Assembly: GCA_963711675.1 (NCBI GenBank)
Contig: CAVQFB010000010.1
Coordinates: forward strand, 167,310 to 231,309
Direction of reading: 5' to 3'
DNA from: CAVQFB01 sp963711675
GTDB taxonomy: Bacteria; Acidobacteriota; Terriglobia; Terriglobales; Acidobacteriaceae
DNA length: 64,000 bases
A program made the translations under genes and the position numbers. The notes under the pieces were generated by a model. It was not told the DNA's origin, did not search any database, and was given only the letters and a program-made list of their open reading frames with translations. Below are positions 53,873 to 63,034 of the stretch, one piece after another (the first letter of the stretch is position 1; each line of letters starts with the position of its first letter).

Positions 53873-55168
53873 CTACTGTTTCTTGCTGGCGAGCTCGGTT
53901 TTTTGTTTGAACATCTTCAGCGCCAGCTTGCGGACCGTCTCTGAAACTTCCTTGTTGCCTGACAGGTTCTTCAAGTCCTGCGCCAGGATGTGCTTCATCA
54001 GGCCCAAGGCAACATCCAGCGGCGTGCGCGGATTGCTCACCAGATTCCGGTTTACCGCATACAGCTTTTGAAAACGCCGCTTCATTGGGATGGCACGCAG
54101 CACCGCTTCCAGCACATTTTTCTGATTTGCAAACTTCTCCACTTCGCCATCGGTGATCTTCGGAGATTCCAGCACCGCTAGCGCCACTACCTTGGTGCCA
54201 TCTCGGATCAGGATCGACCGCTCTTCCTTGCTGCCCTTCATGGCCAGCTGAATGCGCCCCTTCACGTCCAGCTTGTTGATCTTCTGTAGCGTGTTGTCGC
54301 GATCCTTGACTTGGGGCGCGGGCTTGCGAGCTGCCAATGCCGGTTTGACCGCCGTCGCGGTCGAGGCACCCGCGGGCGCGGCTGCAACCCCAGCAGCGGC
54401 TGCGGGCGCAGACGCCGTTGCGCTCGCAGATTCAACAGCAACCTCGTCTTCATCAGCGTGCATTCCCACCATTCCGCCGATCGGCTGGAACGCCTTGCCA
54501 GACTCCGACGAAATCTCTCCCGCATTCGCGGTCAGATAGGCCGCCAGTCCTTCGTTCACCGCGGGATCCGGGTCAGGCTCCGACAACTCGGACAACTCGC
54601 TTACCGATGTGCTTGTTGGCGCAGCCGCAGGGACCGCCGAAGGAGAAGCAGTTGCCACACTGGCTGCACCTCCATTGCCGCCCGCCCCCGCGGCCTGGGT
54701 CGGAGCCGCTTTCTTGCTCGCATCAGCAGGCGCCGTCGCAACGACATTCGGATTGCTGGCAAGCGCATTCTTCACGTGGCTCGACTGACCGGCGCGCGGG
54801 CTCTTCTTGATCGCCTCCACCACATCCCGCGAGCCGGTAGCCGCCAGTTCGATAATCCAATCGACCATCACGCTTGGATTCTCCAGCAAAGCCGGCAACA
54901 ACACAGGACGCAGGTTTTCCGGAGAGCTCATGTACTTCAATACTTCTTTCGGGCTCGCCGGATTCGCGGCCACCTTCAGCGAAGAAGTCTCGTCATAACC
55001 CGCCAGCGTCATTCGCGCCTGCTGCCCAAAAATCTTGTTGTTGTTTGCCAGGAAGACCATGATCTCGATCATCTCAGCAGGTTCCACCGTCAGCGCGCCC
55101 CGCGAGGCAGCCTGCATGCGATGCGATGGCAACGCCGACGTCCGGATCAGATCGATCATGCGCGACAT
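53873..55168 (-). CDS. unknown helical protein with Ala-rich linker
   Basis: 431 residues. Two helical domains (about 1-140: LANNNKIFGQQARMTLAGY, NPASPKEVLKYMSSPENL; about 290-431: DVKGRIQLAMKGSKEERSI, LVSNPRTPLDVALGLMKHI) joined by a long Ala/Pro/Ser-rich linker. The short repeated motif P-x-x-P-x-E-V-L/ T-P-L-D-V-A looks HEAT-like. Similar proteins of unknown role occur in acidobacteria and deltaproteobacteria. It overlaps the HD gene by 13 bases. Confidence 0.6.
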   Translation of the reverse strand: MSRMIDLIRTSALPSHRMQAASRGALTVEPAEMIEIMVFLANNNKIFGQQARMTLAGYDETSSLKVAANPASPKEVLKYMSSPENLRPVLLPALLENPSVMVDWIIELAATGSRDVVEAIKKSPRAGQSSHVKNALASNPNVVATAPADASKKAAPTQAAGAGGNGGAASVATASPSAVPAAAPTSTSVSELSELSEPDPDPAVNEGLAAYLTANAGEISSESGKAFQPIGGMVGMHADEDEVAVESASATASAPAAAAGVAAAPAGASTATAVKPALAARKPAPQVKDRDNTLQKINKLDVKGRIQLAMKGSKEERSILIRDGTKVVALAVLESPKITDGEVEKFANQKNVLEAVLRAIPMKRRFQKLYAVNRNLVSNPRTPLDVALGLMKHILAQDLKNLSGNKEVSETVRKLALKMFKQKTELASKKQ

Positions 55169-55845
55169 AACTTCACTTCCTTTCGGCTAGTGTTCTCTCT
55201 CGAATCAAGGTCGTCCGAAGAGTCCACAAGCTCCTCCAATTGCCCAAGTACTCTTGCCAGTTCTCTGGTAATGCGGTTGGGCTTCCGTTGCAGAAATTCC
55301 CCGGTTAAAGTTCGATAGTACCAAAGCGTTCCTTCACGCTTCCCGTTGAATCGTTCCCAGAAAGGTTCCCCGAGTTCCCGGTAATCGACGAGAATCGAGC
55401 GCAGGTTGTGCAGCTTGTCCGCCGCCGAAACCAGTCTCACTTCGTCGTCTTCATTGCGCAATCTTTGAATGTATTGTTCCTTTCGCTCTCGCCAGGGCGG
55501 CTTCGGAGTCGCATAAGCATCGGTGCAGCCATCCACGATGTGCGCCACTCTCCTGCCAAAGCGTCGGCGAACTTCCTTCAGCATCGGGACCCCGCCACAG
55601 TCTTCCACCACATCGTGCAGAAGCGCGGCCACTGCCATCTCTTCATCACCGCCCGCTTCAAGTACCAATGACGCCACTCCCATCACGTGGAAAAGGTAGG
55701 GAACATCGGTTCCCTTCTTCTTCTGTGCCGCGTGCATCCGCGCCGCGAACAGAAACGCCTCGTTGAATTTCTTGCCTACTCTCGGACCCGTCTTCTGCCC
55801 GCGCTTGCTCTTCGCACTTTTCTTCCGCGCTTTCCCGCTCCTCAT
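55156..55845 (-). CDS. HD-domain (p)ppGpp hydrolase-like protein
   Basis: 229 residues with the RelA/SpoT/Mesh1 HD signature: VPYLFHVMGVASLVLEAG, MAVAALLHDVVEDCGGVP (HD pair), CTDAYATPKPPWRERKEQY, and SAADKLHNLRSIL. There is no synthetase domain, so it is a stand-alone hydrolase candidate that removes the alarmone pyrophosphate. The N-terminus is very basic (RSGKARKKSAKSKRGQK). Its ATG overlaps the prfB stop by four bases, so alarmone removal and release-factor synthesis are co-translated. Confidence 0.88.
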   Translation of the reverse strand: MRSGKARKKSAKSKRGQKTGPRVGKKFNEAFLFAARMHAAQKKKGTDVPYLFHVMGVASLVLEAGGDEEMAVAALLHDVVEDCGGVPMLKEVRRRFGRRVAHIVDGCTDAYATPKPPWRERKEQYIQRLRNEDDEVRLVSAADKLHNLRSILVDYRELGEPFWERFNGKREGTLWYYRTLTGEFLQRKPNRITRELARVLGQLEELVDSSDDLDSRENTSRKEVKLCRA

Positions 55846-56946
55846 GCCCTCTTCTCTCCCCGCCGCATCTGCAGGTAACCGCGAATGAAGGGCGACAGAT
55901 CTCCATCCAGCACGCGGTCAACATCCCCTACCTCAACCTTGGTTCGGTGATCTTTCACCATGCGGTAGGGTTGCAGCACGTACGAACGAATCTGCGAGCC
56001 AAAGGCAATATCGAGCTTCGAGTCTTCGATCTTCTTCGTCGCCGCCAGCTTCTTCTCCATCTCCAATTCGTACAGCTTTGACCGCAGCATGCTCATGGCG
56101 CGCTCTTTGTTCTTGTGTTGTGAGCGCTCGTTCTGGCAGGCCACGACCGTGCCGGTCGGAATATGCGTAAGCCGCACTGCTGAATCCGTCGTGTTCACGT
56201 GCTGCCCGCCCTTGCCGCTCGAGCGGTAGGTGTCGACTCGCAGATCTTCCGGCTTGATATCCACCTGAATGCTATCGTCGATCTCCGGAGAGACAAACAC
56301 GCTCGCAAACGACGTATGCCGCCGCTTCGCCTGGTCGAATGGCGAAATTCGCACCAAGCGGTGAACACCTATCTCGCTGGTGAGCAGCCCAAACGCATTC
56401 TCTCCCGTGACCGTAAAGGTCGCGGACTTGATGCCTGCTTCTTCGCCGGATTGATAGTCGTTGAGCACAGTTTCAAACCCTTGCCGTTCTGCCCAACGCA
56501 GATACATGCGTAGCAGCATGTCGGCCCAGTCCTGCGATTCCGTACCGCCCGAGCCCGGATGGATCGTGACAATCGCATTGCGTGCATCGTTGTCCCCGGA
56601 CAGCAGCGTCTCGGTCTCCAGACGATCCACCAGAGCGCGCAACGAATCGATCTCGCGCCTAAGGTCCGCATCGACGCTCTCGCCTTCCTTGGCCAGTTCA
56701 AAATAGGCCGCGATATCGTCGCCATGACGCACCAGTTCAGCCTCCGTCGACAAGACGGTCTCCAGACGCTTCTTCTCGCGCATCACCTGCTGGGATTTTC
56801 CCGGGTTCGACCACAGATTAGGGTCGGCAGCCTGCTTCTCGATCTCGTTCAGTTGCTGGCGGAGCTTGCCAGCGTCAAAGATACTCCCTTAGGTCGCGGA
56901 CTTTGTCCTTGAGTGCGGCATATTCCTGTTCCAGTTCTTCGACCAT
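55842..56946 (-). CDS. prfB: peptide chain release factor 2, programmed +1 frameshift
   Basis: Recognises UGA/UAA stops and releases the peptide. The first 23 codons end at an in-frame TGA (56875-56877); +1 shift at CTT-TGA-C gives a 367-residue protein. RF2 features: GGTESQDWADMLLRMYLRW, the stop-recognition motif SPF in RISPFDQAKRR, and the GGQ catalytic loop SSGKGGQHVNTTDSAVRL. The gene is followed by an overlapping HD hydrolase gene and a helical protein. The start ATG is at 56946. RF2 autoregulates: low RF2 favours frameshifting, raising synthesis. Confidence 0.97.
56874..56893 (-). promoter_or_regulatory. prfB +1 recoding signal
   Basis: On the minus strand AGGGAG-TAT-CTT-TGA-C: an internal Shine-Dalgarno-like AGGGAG three bases ahead of the CTT slip codon, the in-frame TGA and the following C. 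It is the same layout as E. coli prfB (AGGGGG-TAT-CTT-TGA-C). Confidence 0.95.
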
Positions 56947-56948
56947 AG

Positions 56949-58544
56949 TTAACGCTCTACCTTACGGCGGGATGTGAAGCGCAGAATTAACGCCCCTACT
57001 GAAATTATCGCACACAGATAGGCGAACCAATCGCCGTTCCGAGTGTAGAACGTGGTTACGGAAGTGAGTGCGTACGGAGCTTCCAGGACTGTTCGTACCT
57101 TGCGCTCGACCCGCGCCACGACACGTCCGAACGGATCGATCGACGCGGTCACGCCCGTGTTGGTGTCGCTCAGCAGCCAGCGATTGTTCTCGATCGCCCG
57201 CATCCGTGTCTGGTTCAAGTGCTGTGCGTAGGCACCGCTATCTCCGTACCACCCGTCGTTCGAAATATTCACCAGCACCTGCGCGCCACTGGCCGCGAAT
57301 TCGCGCACTTCATCGGGAAAGATCGACTCGTAGCAGATGAACACTCCCAGCTTCGTCCCGCCGGCCTGAAGCGGTTCGCGCGACGTACCACGTCCAAACT
57401 CCCCCACAGCGCTGGTCAGGCCGCTGGCAAAAGCAAACAGCTTTGGAAACGGAACATACTCGCCGAATGGAACCAGGTGCACCTTGTCATAGCGCCCCAC
57501 CCACTCTCCATTTGGACTCACCAGAGCGGCGGAGTTGAAGACTTGCGTGGGTTGCTTCGGAGCCTCCATCGCGTTCCTCACCCCGACGCTTCCTGCAATC
57601 ACCCACGACTGATTTTGCCGCGCCACATTGCTCACCGCGTCGCGAAACAACGCGTCTCCCGTGTAGAACGGCGCCGGCGACTCCGGCCAAACGACCAGAT
57701 CGAAATGTCGCGGAGGGGCCGAACTCACCCCAGCAACACTGAGCTCGCTCAGACTTCGCAGTGTCGTCTCGAAGTAATCCTTCGTCCAATCTTGACCTTC
57801 GAGGACCGGCACATTCTCCTGCAGCAGCAGCGCAGTTTTATCCGTCGGCAAGGGCGGCAAGCTCACTAGACGGCCTGCCTGCAGCACGACTGCGGCGCCC
57901 AGCGCCACCAGCAGCAGGGCCTTGCGTTTGCTCCGAGGCACGAGAAATGCCGCCGCAAGGGCGGTGTTCACCAGCATGATCTCGAACGCCAGCCCGTAGA
58001 CACCAGTGGCGCCCGAAATTCTCGCCAGTGGGATGTTGTCCACCTGCGAGATCCCCAGCAGGTTCCATGGAAAACCCGTGATGCGCGTGCGCGCCAACTC
58101 CACCGTCACCCACAGAAACGGCACGGTAACAAGCGCGCGACGACTGGGTGCCTCGTCTCCAGCAACCAGGCTCACCAGCAGTCCGAAAGCGCCGTGATAG
58201 AGCCCCAGATACAGGCAGAACAGCAGCAGCGCGAGCATCGCCATCGGCGTGCTTAGCCCGCCGTAGTGACGCATGGTGGCGTAGATCCAGTAACAGGTTC
58301 CCGCGTACCACACGATGCCGCAGACGTAGCCCAGCAGGAAACCCTGCACCGGAGTCGCTGGCAGCAGCTTGGGTGACTCGCGCAGTTGCAGCGTCTCTGG
58401 GCACCGGGCGCGCAACAACGCCACAATCAACGGCGCGACGGCGACCCACGAGAGCACATAAACTCCCGGCAGTGGGAAAATCGCGATCTGCAGCCCCGCC
58501 GAGAACAGGGCCATCAACCACGCAATCCTGTGAATCTTCAGCAC
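56949..58544 (-). CDS. lnt: apolipoprotein N-acyltransferase
   Basis: 531 residues. Inner-membrane enzyme that adds the third acyl chain to lipoproteins. N-terminal TM helices (to about 215), then a periplasmic nitrilase-type domain with the Glu-Lys-Cys triad: LVVWPESPAPF (Glu), VGRYDKVHLVPFGEYVPF (Lys) and GVFICYESIFPDEV (Cys), and a final TM helix. It sits immediately upstream of prfB on the same strand (two bases between prfB start and lnt stop). Confidence 0.96.
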   Translation of the reverse strand: MLKIHRIAWLMALFSAGLQIAIFPLPGVYVLSWVAVAPLIVALLRARCPETLQLRESPKLLPATPVQGFLLGYVCGIVWYAGTCYWIYATMRHYGGLSTPMAMLALLLFCLYLGLYHGAFGLLVSLVAGDEAPSRRALVTVPFLWVTVELARTRITGFPWNLLGISQVDNIPLARISGATGVYGLAFEIMLVNTALAAAFLVPRSKRKALLLVALGAAVVLQAGRLVSLPPLPTDKTALLLQENVPVLEGQDWTKDYFETTLRSLSELSVAGVSSAPPRHFDLVVWPESPAPFYTGDALFRDAVSNVARQNQSWVIAGSVGVRNAMEAPKQPTQVFNSAALVSPNGEWVGRYDKVHLVPFGEYVPFPKLFAFASGLTSAVGEFGRGTSREPLQAGGTKLGVFICYESIFPDEVREFAASGAQVLVNISNDGWYGDSGAYAQHLNQTRMRAIENNRWLLSDTNTGVTASIDPFGRVVARVERKVRTVLEAPYALTSVTTFYTRNGDWFAYLCAIISVGALILRFTSRRKVER

Positions 58545-58650
58545 CGCCGACAGAATAACAAACTCGCACCGTACGGGCGCTGCTCGGCGAAACGTGATTC
58601 ACCGACCCCGCGCACGGCCGCTCTTCCACCGCGTCTCACGTCGCCGTACA

Positions 58651-60051
58651 ATGCACGCCATGAAACGCACGCTGCTGCTTGCTGTTCTTCCTTTGATCGC
58701 CTCGCTCGCCTTCGCAGCTCCTGCCACCATGCGTCTGGACTACTACCACACCGGCAACACGAAACAGGAAATCTTCAGCCTGGATCGCATTGTGATCGAA
58801 CCGCTTCCCTGGCCCGGCGATTCAGCCAAAAATATCGATAGCAGCAACCTCGGCAACTATTTCTTCGAGGTCGAGGACCAGGCCACCGGCCGGGTCGTCT
58901 ACTCCCGCGGCTTCAGTTCTATCTACGGCGAGTGGGTTACGACCGACGAAGCCAAATCCGCCACCCGCACCTTCTCCGAATCCCTGCGCTTTCCAGCGCC
59001 AACAGCACCCGTCAAAATCATCCTCAAGAAACGAGAGGACGGGGCCTTCCACGAGGTCTGGTCGACCGCCATCGACCCCAAAGACAAGTTCATCGACAGC
59101 TCCCGTCCCCCATCTCCCGGCCCTCTGCTCGAAATCCAGCACTCCGGCGATCCCGCAACCAAGGTGGACCTACTGGTCCTCGGCGACGGCTACACCACTG
59201 CCGAGCGTTCCAAGTTCGAGAAAGACGCTCACCGCTTCGCCGATCTTCTCTTCTCGATTCCGCCTTATCGCGATCATCGTCGCGACTTCAACGTCTGGGG
59301 ACTCTGCCCACCAGCGGCGGAATCCGGCATCTCGCGCCCCTCCAGCGGAATTCATCGCCGCAATCCTCTGGGCTCGTCATACGATGCTTTCGACAGCGAG
59401 CGTTACGTCCTCACCATGGAAAACCGCACCCTGCGCGACGTTGCAGCCTATGCGCCTTACGAGTTCATCGAAATTCTCGTCAATGGCAACACCTACGGGG
59501 GCGGAGGAATTTTCAACCTCTACGCTACGGTTGCTGCGGACAGTCTGTGGGAACCCTACATCGGCGTCCATGAGTTCGGTCATCACTTCGCTGGTCTCGC
59601 CGACGAGTACTACACCTCCGACGTCTCCTACAATTCTGAGGCCCAGCGCACCGAACCCTGGGAGCCCAATGTCACAGCCCTTCTCAACGCCGGAGATTTG
59701 AAGTGGAAAGATCTCGTCGCTCCCGGAACGCCACTGCCTACGCCTTGGCCCAAGGAAGAATTCGAGGCCTCAGAGCGCGCCATTCAGAAGCAGCGCCGTG
59801 AAATTCGCGCCGCCAACCGCCCTGAATCAGAAATGAATAAGCTCTTTCAGGATGAAGAAAAGCAGCAAAGCCAGCTGTTTGCCTCAGCAAAGTTTGCGGG
59901 GAAAGTGGGAGCCTTCGAGGGCGCGAACTATGAGGCGCGCGGATATTTCCGCCCCGAGATCAATTGCATCATGTTCACGCGCCACCAGTCATTCTGCGCC
60001 GTTTGCCGGCGTGCCATTGAGCGCATCATCTCGATGTATGCCAGCCCGTAA
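58651..60051 (+). CDS. M64-family metallopeptidase (IgA-peptidase type)
   Basis: 466 residues from ATG 58651 (ATG 58660 also possible), signal peptide KRTLLLAVLPLIASLAFAA. N-terminal M64_N domain (residues 20-155), then the catalytic domain: KVDLLVLGDGYTTAERSKF, and the zinc motif HEFGHHFAGLADEYY (two His, Glu, distal Asp/Glu). It is exported to the periplasm or outside. The coding region is divergent from lnt. Substrate is unknown; the family name comes from the clostridial IgA protease. Confidence 0.92.
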   Translation: MHAMKRTLLLAVLPLIASLAFAAPATMRLDYYHTGNTKQEIFSLDRIVIEPLPWPGDSAKNIDSSNLGNYFFEVEDQATGRVVYSRGFSSIYGEWVTTDEAKSATRTFSESLRFPAPTAPVKIILKKREDGAFHEVWSTAIDPKDKFIDSSRPPSPGPLLEIQHSGDPATKVDLLVLGDGYTTAERSKFEKDAHRFADLLFSIPPYRDHRRDFNVWGLCPPAAESGISRPSSGIHRRNPLGSSYDAFDSERYVLTMENRTLRDVAAYAPYEFIEILVNGNTYGGGGIFNLYATVAADSLWEPYIGVHEFGHHFAGLADEYYTSDVSYNSEAQRTEPWEPNVTALLNAGDLKWKDLVAPGTPLPTPWPKEEFEASERAIQKQRREIRAANRPESEMNKLFQDEEKQQSQLFASAKFAGKVGAFEGANYEARGYFRPEINCIMFTRHQSFCAVCRRAIERIISMYASP

Positions 60052-60113
60052 GCAGCGTTATTGCCATATCGGCGTTGAATGCGTTCAGTCGAACAGAAGC
60101 TTCTTGACCAGGC

Positions 60114-60728
60114 TCACAAGCCCGCCCGCAGGCTGCTTCGCACGAAATTGACAATCTCCGCTGTAACGTATTCCGGCGGCCGTATCCGAAACACAGGCCG
60201 GTCTGCCACGGGCCTTAACGAGACACGTTCCCAGGCGATCGTCGTGCCGTCTGCCTTCTCGTGCAGCAGCACCGCATCTGACCGGTCGAGAAACTCCTGC
60301 GCAGAACTCTTGAAGTCCTCTGTTCCAGGGTCCAACACCGTCAAATAGAGCTCAGGCCGCAAGAACTTGAGGATGCTGTTCGACTCCACGATCACGTTCT
60401 GAGCTCCCGAAATCTTTTCTCTCACCTTGGGCATCGCTTCCGCCAATCGCCCCTGCTCAGTGCGCACCCACCATGCCCGCTCCGCCCCCGCCACCAGGAA
60501 TCGCGATGTGTCCGACTCTCCGCTCCGATCCTTCTCCTCGGTGATTGCCCAGCTGTGATCGTCGGTCGAACAGCTGCAGGCCTGGCCATTCGCCGAACAT
60601 ATCCCATGTCCATACTGCGTAACCTTGAACGCAGTCCACCGCATCTCTGGCAGCGCCGCAATCAAGCCTGCGGCCACGCTCGTCTTCCCTACGCTCCGTG
60701 AATGTCCACCCACCACCACAACGGCCAT
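60114..60728 (-). CDS. MobB-like P-loop NTPase
   Basis: 204 residues. Walker A GGHSRSVGKTSVAAGLI at the N-terminus, ending in a DxxG-like region ENVIVESNS-type (NVIVESNSILKFL), the layout of MobB/BioD-type P-loop proteins. An insert with Cys/His (HGICSANGQACSCS and DDH) could bind metal or a cofactor. It is 23 bases downstream of lpxD. Role unknown; MobB normally loads GTP for molybdopterin-guanine dinucleotide, but no Mo genes are nearby. Confidence 0.65.
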   Translation of the reverse strand: MAVVVVGGHSRSVGKTSVAAGLIAALPEMRWTAFKVTQYGHGICSANGQACSCSTDDHSWAITEEKDRSGESDTSRFLVAGAERAWWVRTEQGRLAEAMPKVREKISGAQNVIVESNSILKFLRPELYLTVLDPGTEDFKSSAQEFLDRSDAVLLHEKADGTTIAWERVSLRPVADRPVFRIRPPEYVTAEIVNFVRSSLRAGL

Positions 60729-60751
60729 GACCTTGACTCGGCCTCCCTGAC

Positions 60752-61747
60752 TCAGCCCTTTTTCGCCAGCCTTGCCAGCACCGCGAGTTCTTTCAGATAT
60801 TCCTTGATCGGTCGCGCTGGCGTGCCCCAGAACACAATCCCTTTGCCGCGTATCACCTTCTTCGACGGAATGCCGCTCTGCGACCCCAGGATCGCACCAG
60901 ACTCAATGCGCACGTGATCCCCGATCCCGACCTGCCCTCCTATAATCACGGAGTTTTCCAGCACAGCACTCCCGGAAATGCCCGTCTGCGCCGCGATCAC
61001 GACATCTTCCCCCACGTCCACGTTATGGCCGACATGCACCAGATTGTCGATCTTCGTGCCTCGCCCGATCCGCGTCACATCCAGCGCTCCTCGGTCGACC
61101 GTCGAATTCGCGCCAATCTCCACGTCATCACCAATCTCGAGCCGCCCAACCTGCGGAAATTTTTCATACCGCCCGCTCTTCTCGTCACGCACATATCCAA
61201 AGCCGTCGCTGCCCAACACCGCTCCCGCATGAATGATCACGCGGTCCCCGATACGGGTCCCCGCGTATACCGTCACATTCGGATACAGTTCGCAGTCCCT
61301 CCCGATGCACACCCCCGCTGCAATCACACAGCCTGCTCCCACACGGGTACCTTCTCCAACCTCCACGGCCTCGCCCACCACCGCTGTCTCCCCCACTCTC
61401 ACGCCCGCTCCCAACCTTGCCGACTCGTGGACAACTGCTGTGGGATGAACCGCTCCTCCCCGCGTCCTCTCCGTCTCGAACAATCGCGCTGATCGCGCAA
61501 ACGCCAGCCGCGGCTGATCGCAAATCAGCAATGGCTTTGATCCGCCTCTTGACTCCGCGAATCTGCCCGCAATCACGCCGCTGGCCTTCGAAGCCAAGGC
61601 CGCTCCCAAGCCCTTCTCGCTCTCGACAAACACGAGGTCTCCCGCCTCCGCCGACGCGATGCTGGAGATTCCTTCCACTTCCACCGCCGCATCCCCTACA
61701 ACCTGCGCCTGCACAGCCTGCGCAATCTCTTCCAGTGAGCGCTTCAT
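60752..61747 (-). CDS. lpxD: UDP-3-O-acylglucosamine N-acyltransferase LpxD
   Basis: 331 residues. Adds the second (N-linked) hydroxyacyl chain in lipid A synthesis. N-terminal UDP-GlcN-binding domain (about 1-100), then a left-handed parallel beta-helix of hexapeptide repeats (VRVGETAVVGEAVEVGEG, TRIGDRVIIHAGAVLGSDG) and the catalytic His in LVHVGHNVDVGEDVVIA. The isolated position is unusual: lpxA and fabZ are not adjacent. Ends 23 bases before the MobB-like gene. Confidence 0.96.
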   Translation of the reverse strand: MKRSLEEIAQAVQAQVVGDAAVEVEGISSIASAEAGDLVFVESEKGLGAALASKASGVIAGRFAESRGGSKPLLICDQPRLAFARSARLFETERTRGGAVHPTAVVHESARLGAGVRVGETAVVGEAVEVGEGTRVGAGCVIAAGVCIGRDCELYPNVTVYAGTRIGDRVIIHAGAVLGSDGFGYVRDEKSGRYEKFPQVGRLEIGDDVEIGANSTVDRGALDVTRIGRGTKIDNLVHVGHNVDVGEDVVIAAQTGISGSAVLENSVIIGGQVGIGDHVRIESGAILGSQSGIPSKKVIRGKGIVFWGTPARPIKEYLKELAVLARLAKKG

Positions 61748-61851
61748 AGCAGTCTGTATAACAGCAGCGGAGAAGGAAGGAAAGTCAGGTCAACGAAAGA
61801 CCTGCCCGGAAGCAGCAGCGGCCCCTGCCGTCGCTCGCCTACAATACCCTC

Positions 61852-61995
61852 ATGGAGCGCAAGATTTTCTGGATTGTCTTCGCCTTGCTGGGGTTGATCG
61901 CCGACTTCGTTCTTCCGCTTTGGTGGGCCCTGGCCGCCACCATCCCTATCCTGTACATTTCCTGGTGGATCGCCTATCGCAGCGATTGGTTCTGA
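61852..61995 (+). CDS. 47-residue two-TM small membrane protein
   Basis: The frame is short but clean: MERKIFWIVFALLGLIADF, then PLWWALAATIPILYISWWI and the tail AYRSDWF. Two hydrophobic helices with a Trp/Pro-rich turn and basic ends. It sits 104 bases from lpxD and 18 bases from the end of an LpxL-like gene. The composition and start/stop placement argue for a real small protein. Role unknown, perhaps in envelope biogenesis. Confidence 0.6.
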   Translation: MERKIFWIVFALLGLIADFVLPLWWALAATIPILYISWWIAYRSDWF

Positions 61996-62013
61996 GCGAC
62001 GACCCTCCCGACT

Positions 62014-62913
62014 TCAATACAGTGGCGGTTCGCCCTCAGGCCGCGTCTTCCACCGGCGATGTACCCACAGCCACTGATCGGGATACTTGCGAACGAACTT
62101 TTCGATGATTGCCGTGAATTTCGCCGTGTTTGCGATCACATCTGCGTCATCGTTTCCGGTTCGAATCAAATCCACTGCAGAATCGAAACGCAACTTGTAT
62201 TTCCTGGCCTCAGAATCCCAGAACGTGAAGCCCGGAACCACGGCCGCATCCGTGCGGAGTGCGATTCTCGCCAGCCCACTCGCGGTGCAAGCCGGAATAC
62301 CGAAGAACGGCACGAACACGCCTTGAGGCGGCGTCATATTGGTGTCCATCAGGATCCCCACAGTCTCGCCCGCTTTCATTGCCCCCAACAGACCACGCAC
62401 AAAATTGTCTTTATCTACCGTCTGATTGCCGTGCATGGTGCGGTATTCGTGGCTCAGACGATCCAGATACGGATTATCCAGGGATCGCATCACGATGTGC
62501 AGCGGATGGCCGTAAAGCGAATGCGCAAAAGCCGAGAGTTCCCAGCCGCCCAGATGCCCCGTCAGAAACAGCACTCCCTTGCCCCGCGCGTAGGCCCGCT
62601 CAAAGTTTTCGAAGCCGTCGTAGACCACGACCTGCTCTAGGTTTTCCCGGCGGTAGCGTGGAAAGAGGCAGACCTCTCCGAACTGCCGTCCTAAAGATGT
62701 GAACTCCCCTCGCAGAATTCGGCGGCGCTCTTCGTCACTCTTCTCCGGGAACGCCATCGCCAGATTGCGCATCCCCACACCCCGCAGGCGGCGGCTCAAG
62801 AAATAAACGGTCTGCCCGATCGCGATACCCACCGCTCGCGCCACGGGACGCGGCATCAGGCCGATGCTCTTGACCGCGAGCCACACCAGCGCGTACTCGA
62901 GTCGTTCACGCAT
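62014..62913 (-). CDS. LpxL/HtrB-type lysophospholipid (lipid A) acyltransferase
   Basis: 299 residues. Inner-membrane acyltransferase that adds a secondary acyl chain to lipid A (or another lipid). The H-x4-D/E catalytic motif is GHLGGWELSAFAHSL, preceded by VLFLTG. Other family blocks: NLAMAFPEKSDEERRRI, GILMDTNMTPPQGVFVPFF and GFTFWDSEARKYKL. It converges with the 47-residue frame and is well conserved. Confidence 0.93.
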   Translation of the reverse strand: MRERLEYALVWLAVKSIGLMPRPVARAVGIAIGQTVYFLSRRLRGVGMRNLAMAFPEKSDEERRRILRGEFTSLGRQFGEVCLFPRYRRENLEQVVVYDGFENFERAYARGKGVLFLTGHLGGWELSAFAHSLYGHPLHIVMRSLDNPYLDRLSHEYRTMHGNQTVDKDNFVRGLLGAMKAGETVGILMDTNMTPPQGVFVPFFGIPACTASGLARIALRTDAAVVPGFTFWDSEARKYKLRFDSAVDLIRTGNDDADVIANTAKFTAIIEKFVRKYPDQWLWVHRRWKTRPEGEPPLY

Positions 62914-62962
62914 CAGGGGGAAGCCACTGGCAGGATTTTCAATGCAAGCGAAGAAAATGTCT

Positions 62963-63008
62963 GTGACGGCGCGCCCCAGGCACGCCGGCTATCCACTCGC
63001 ACCGTCAC
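62963..63008. terminator. inverted repeat after the SYLF gene
   Basis: GTGACGGCGCG (62963-62973) and CGCACCGTCAC (62998-63008) pair over 10 of 11 positions around a 24-base loop. It lies 27 bases after the SYLF stop (minus strand) and 50 bases before the LpxL-like start. No T-run, so terminator status is uncertain. Confidence 0.35.
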
Positions 63009-63034
63009 GAATTGTCGAATCAGACTAGAAGACC

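Noticed and set aside
54252..55318. plus-strand frames opposite the Ala-rich helical protein
   Set aside because: Arg-rich mirror of the Ala/Pro linker; the minus-strand gene is coupled to the HD gene by overlap.
56199..56912. plus-strand frames opposite prfB
   Set aside because: prfB with GGQ and SPF motifs and the recoding signal explains the region.
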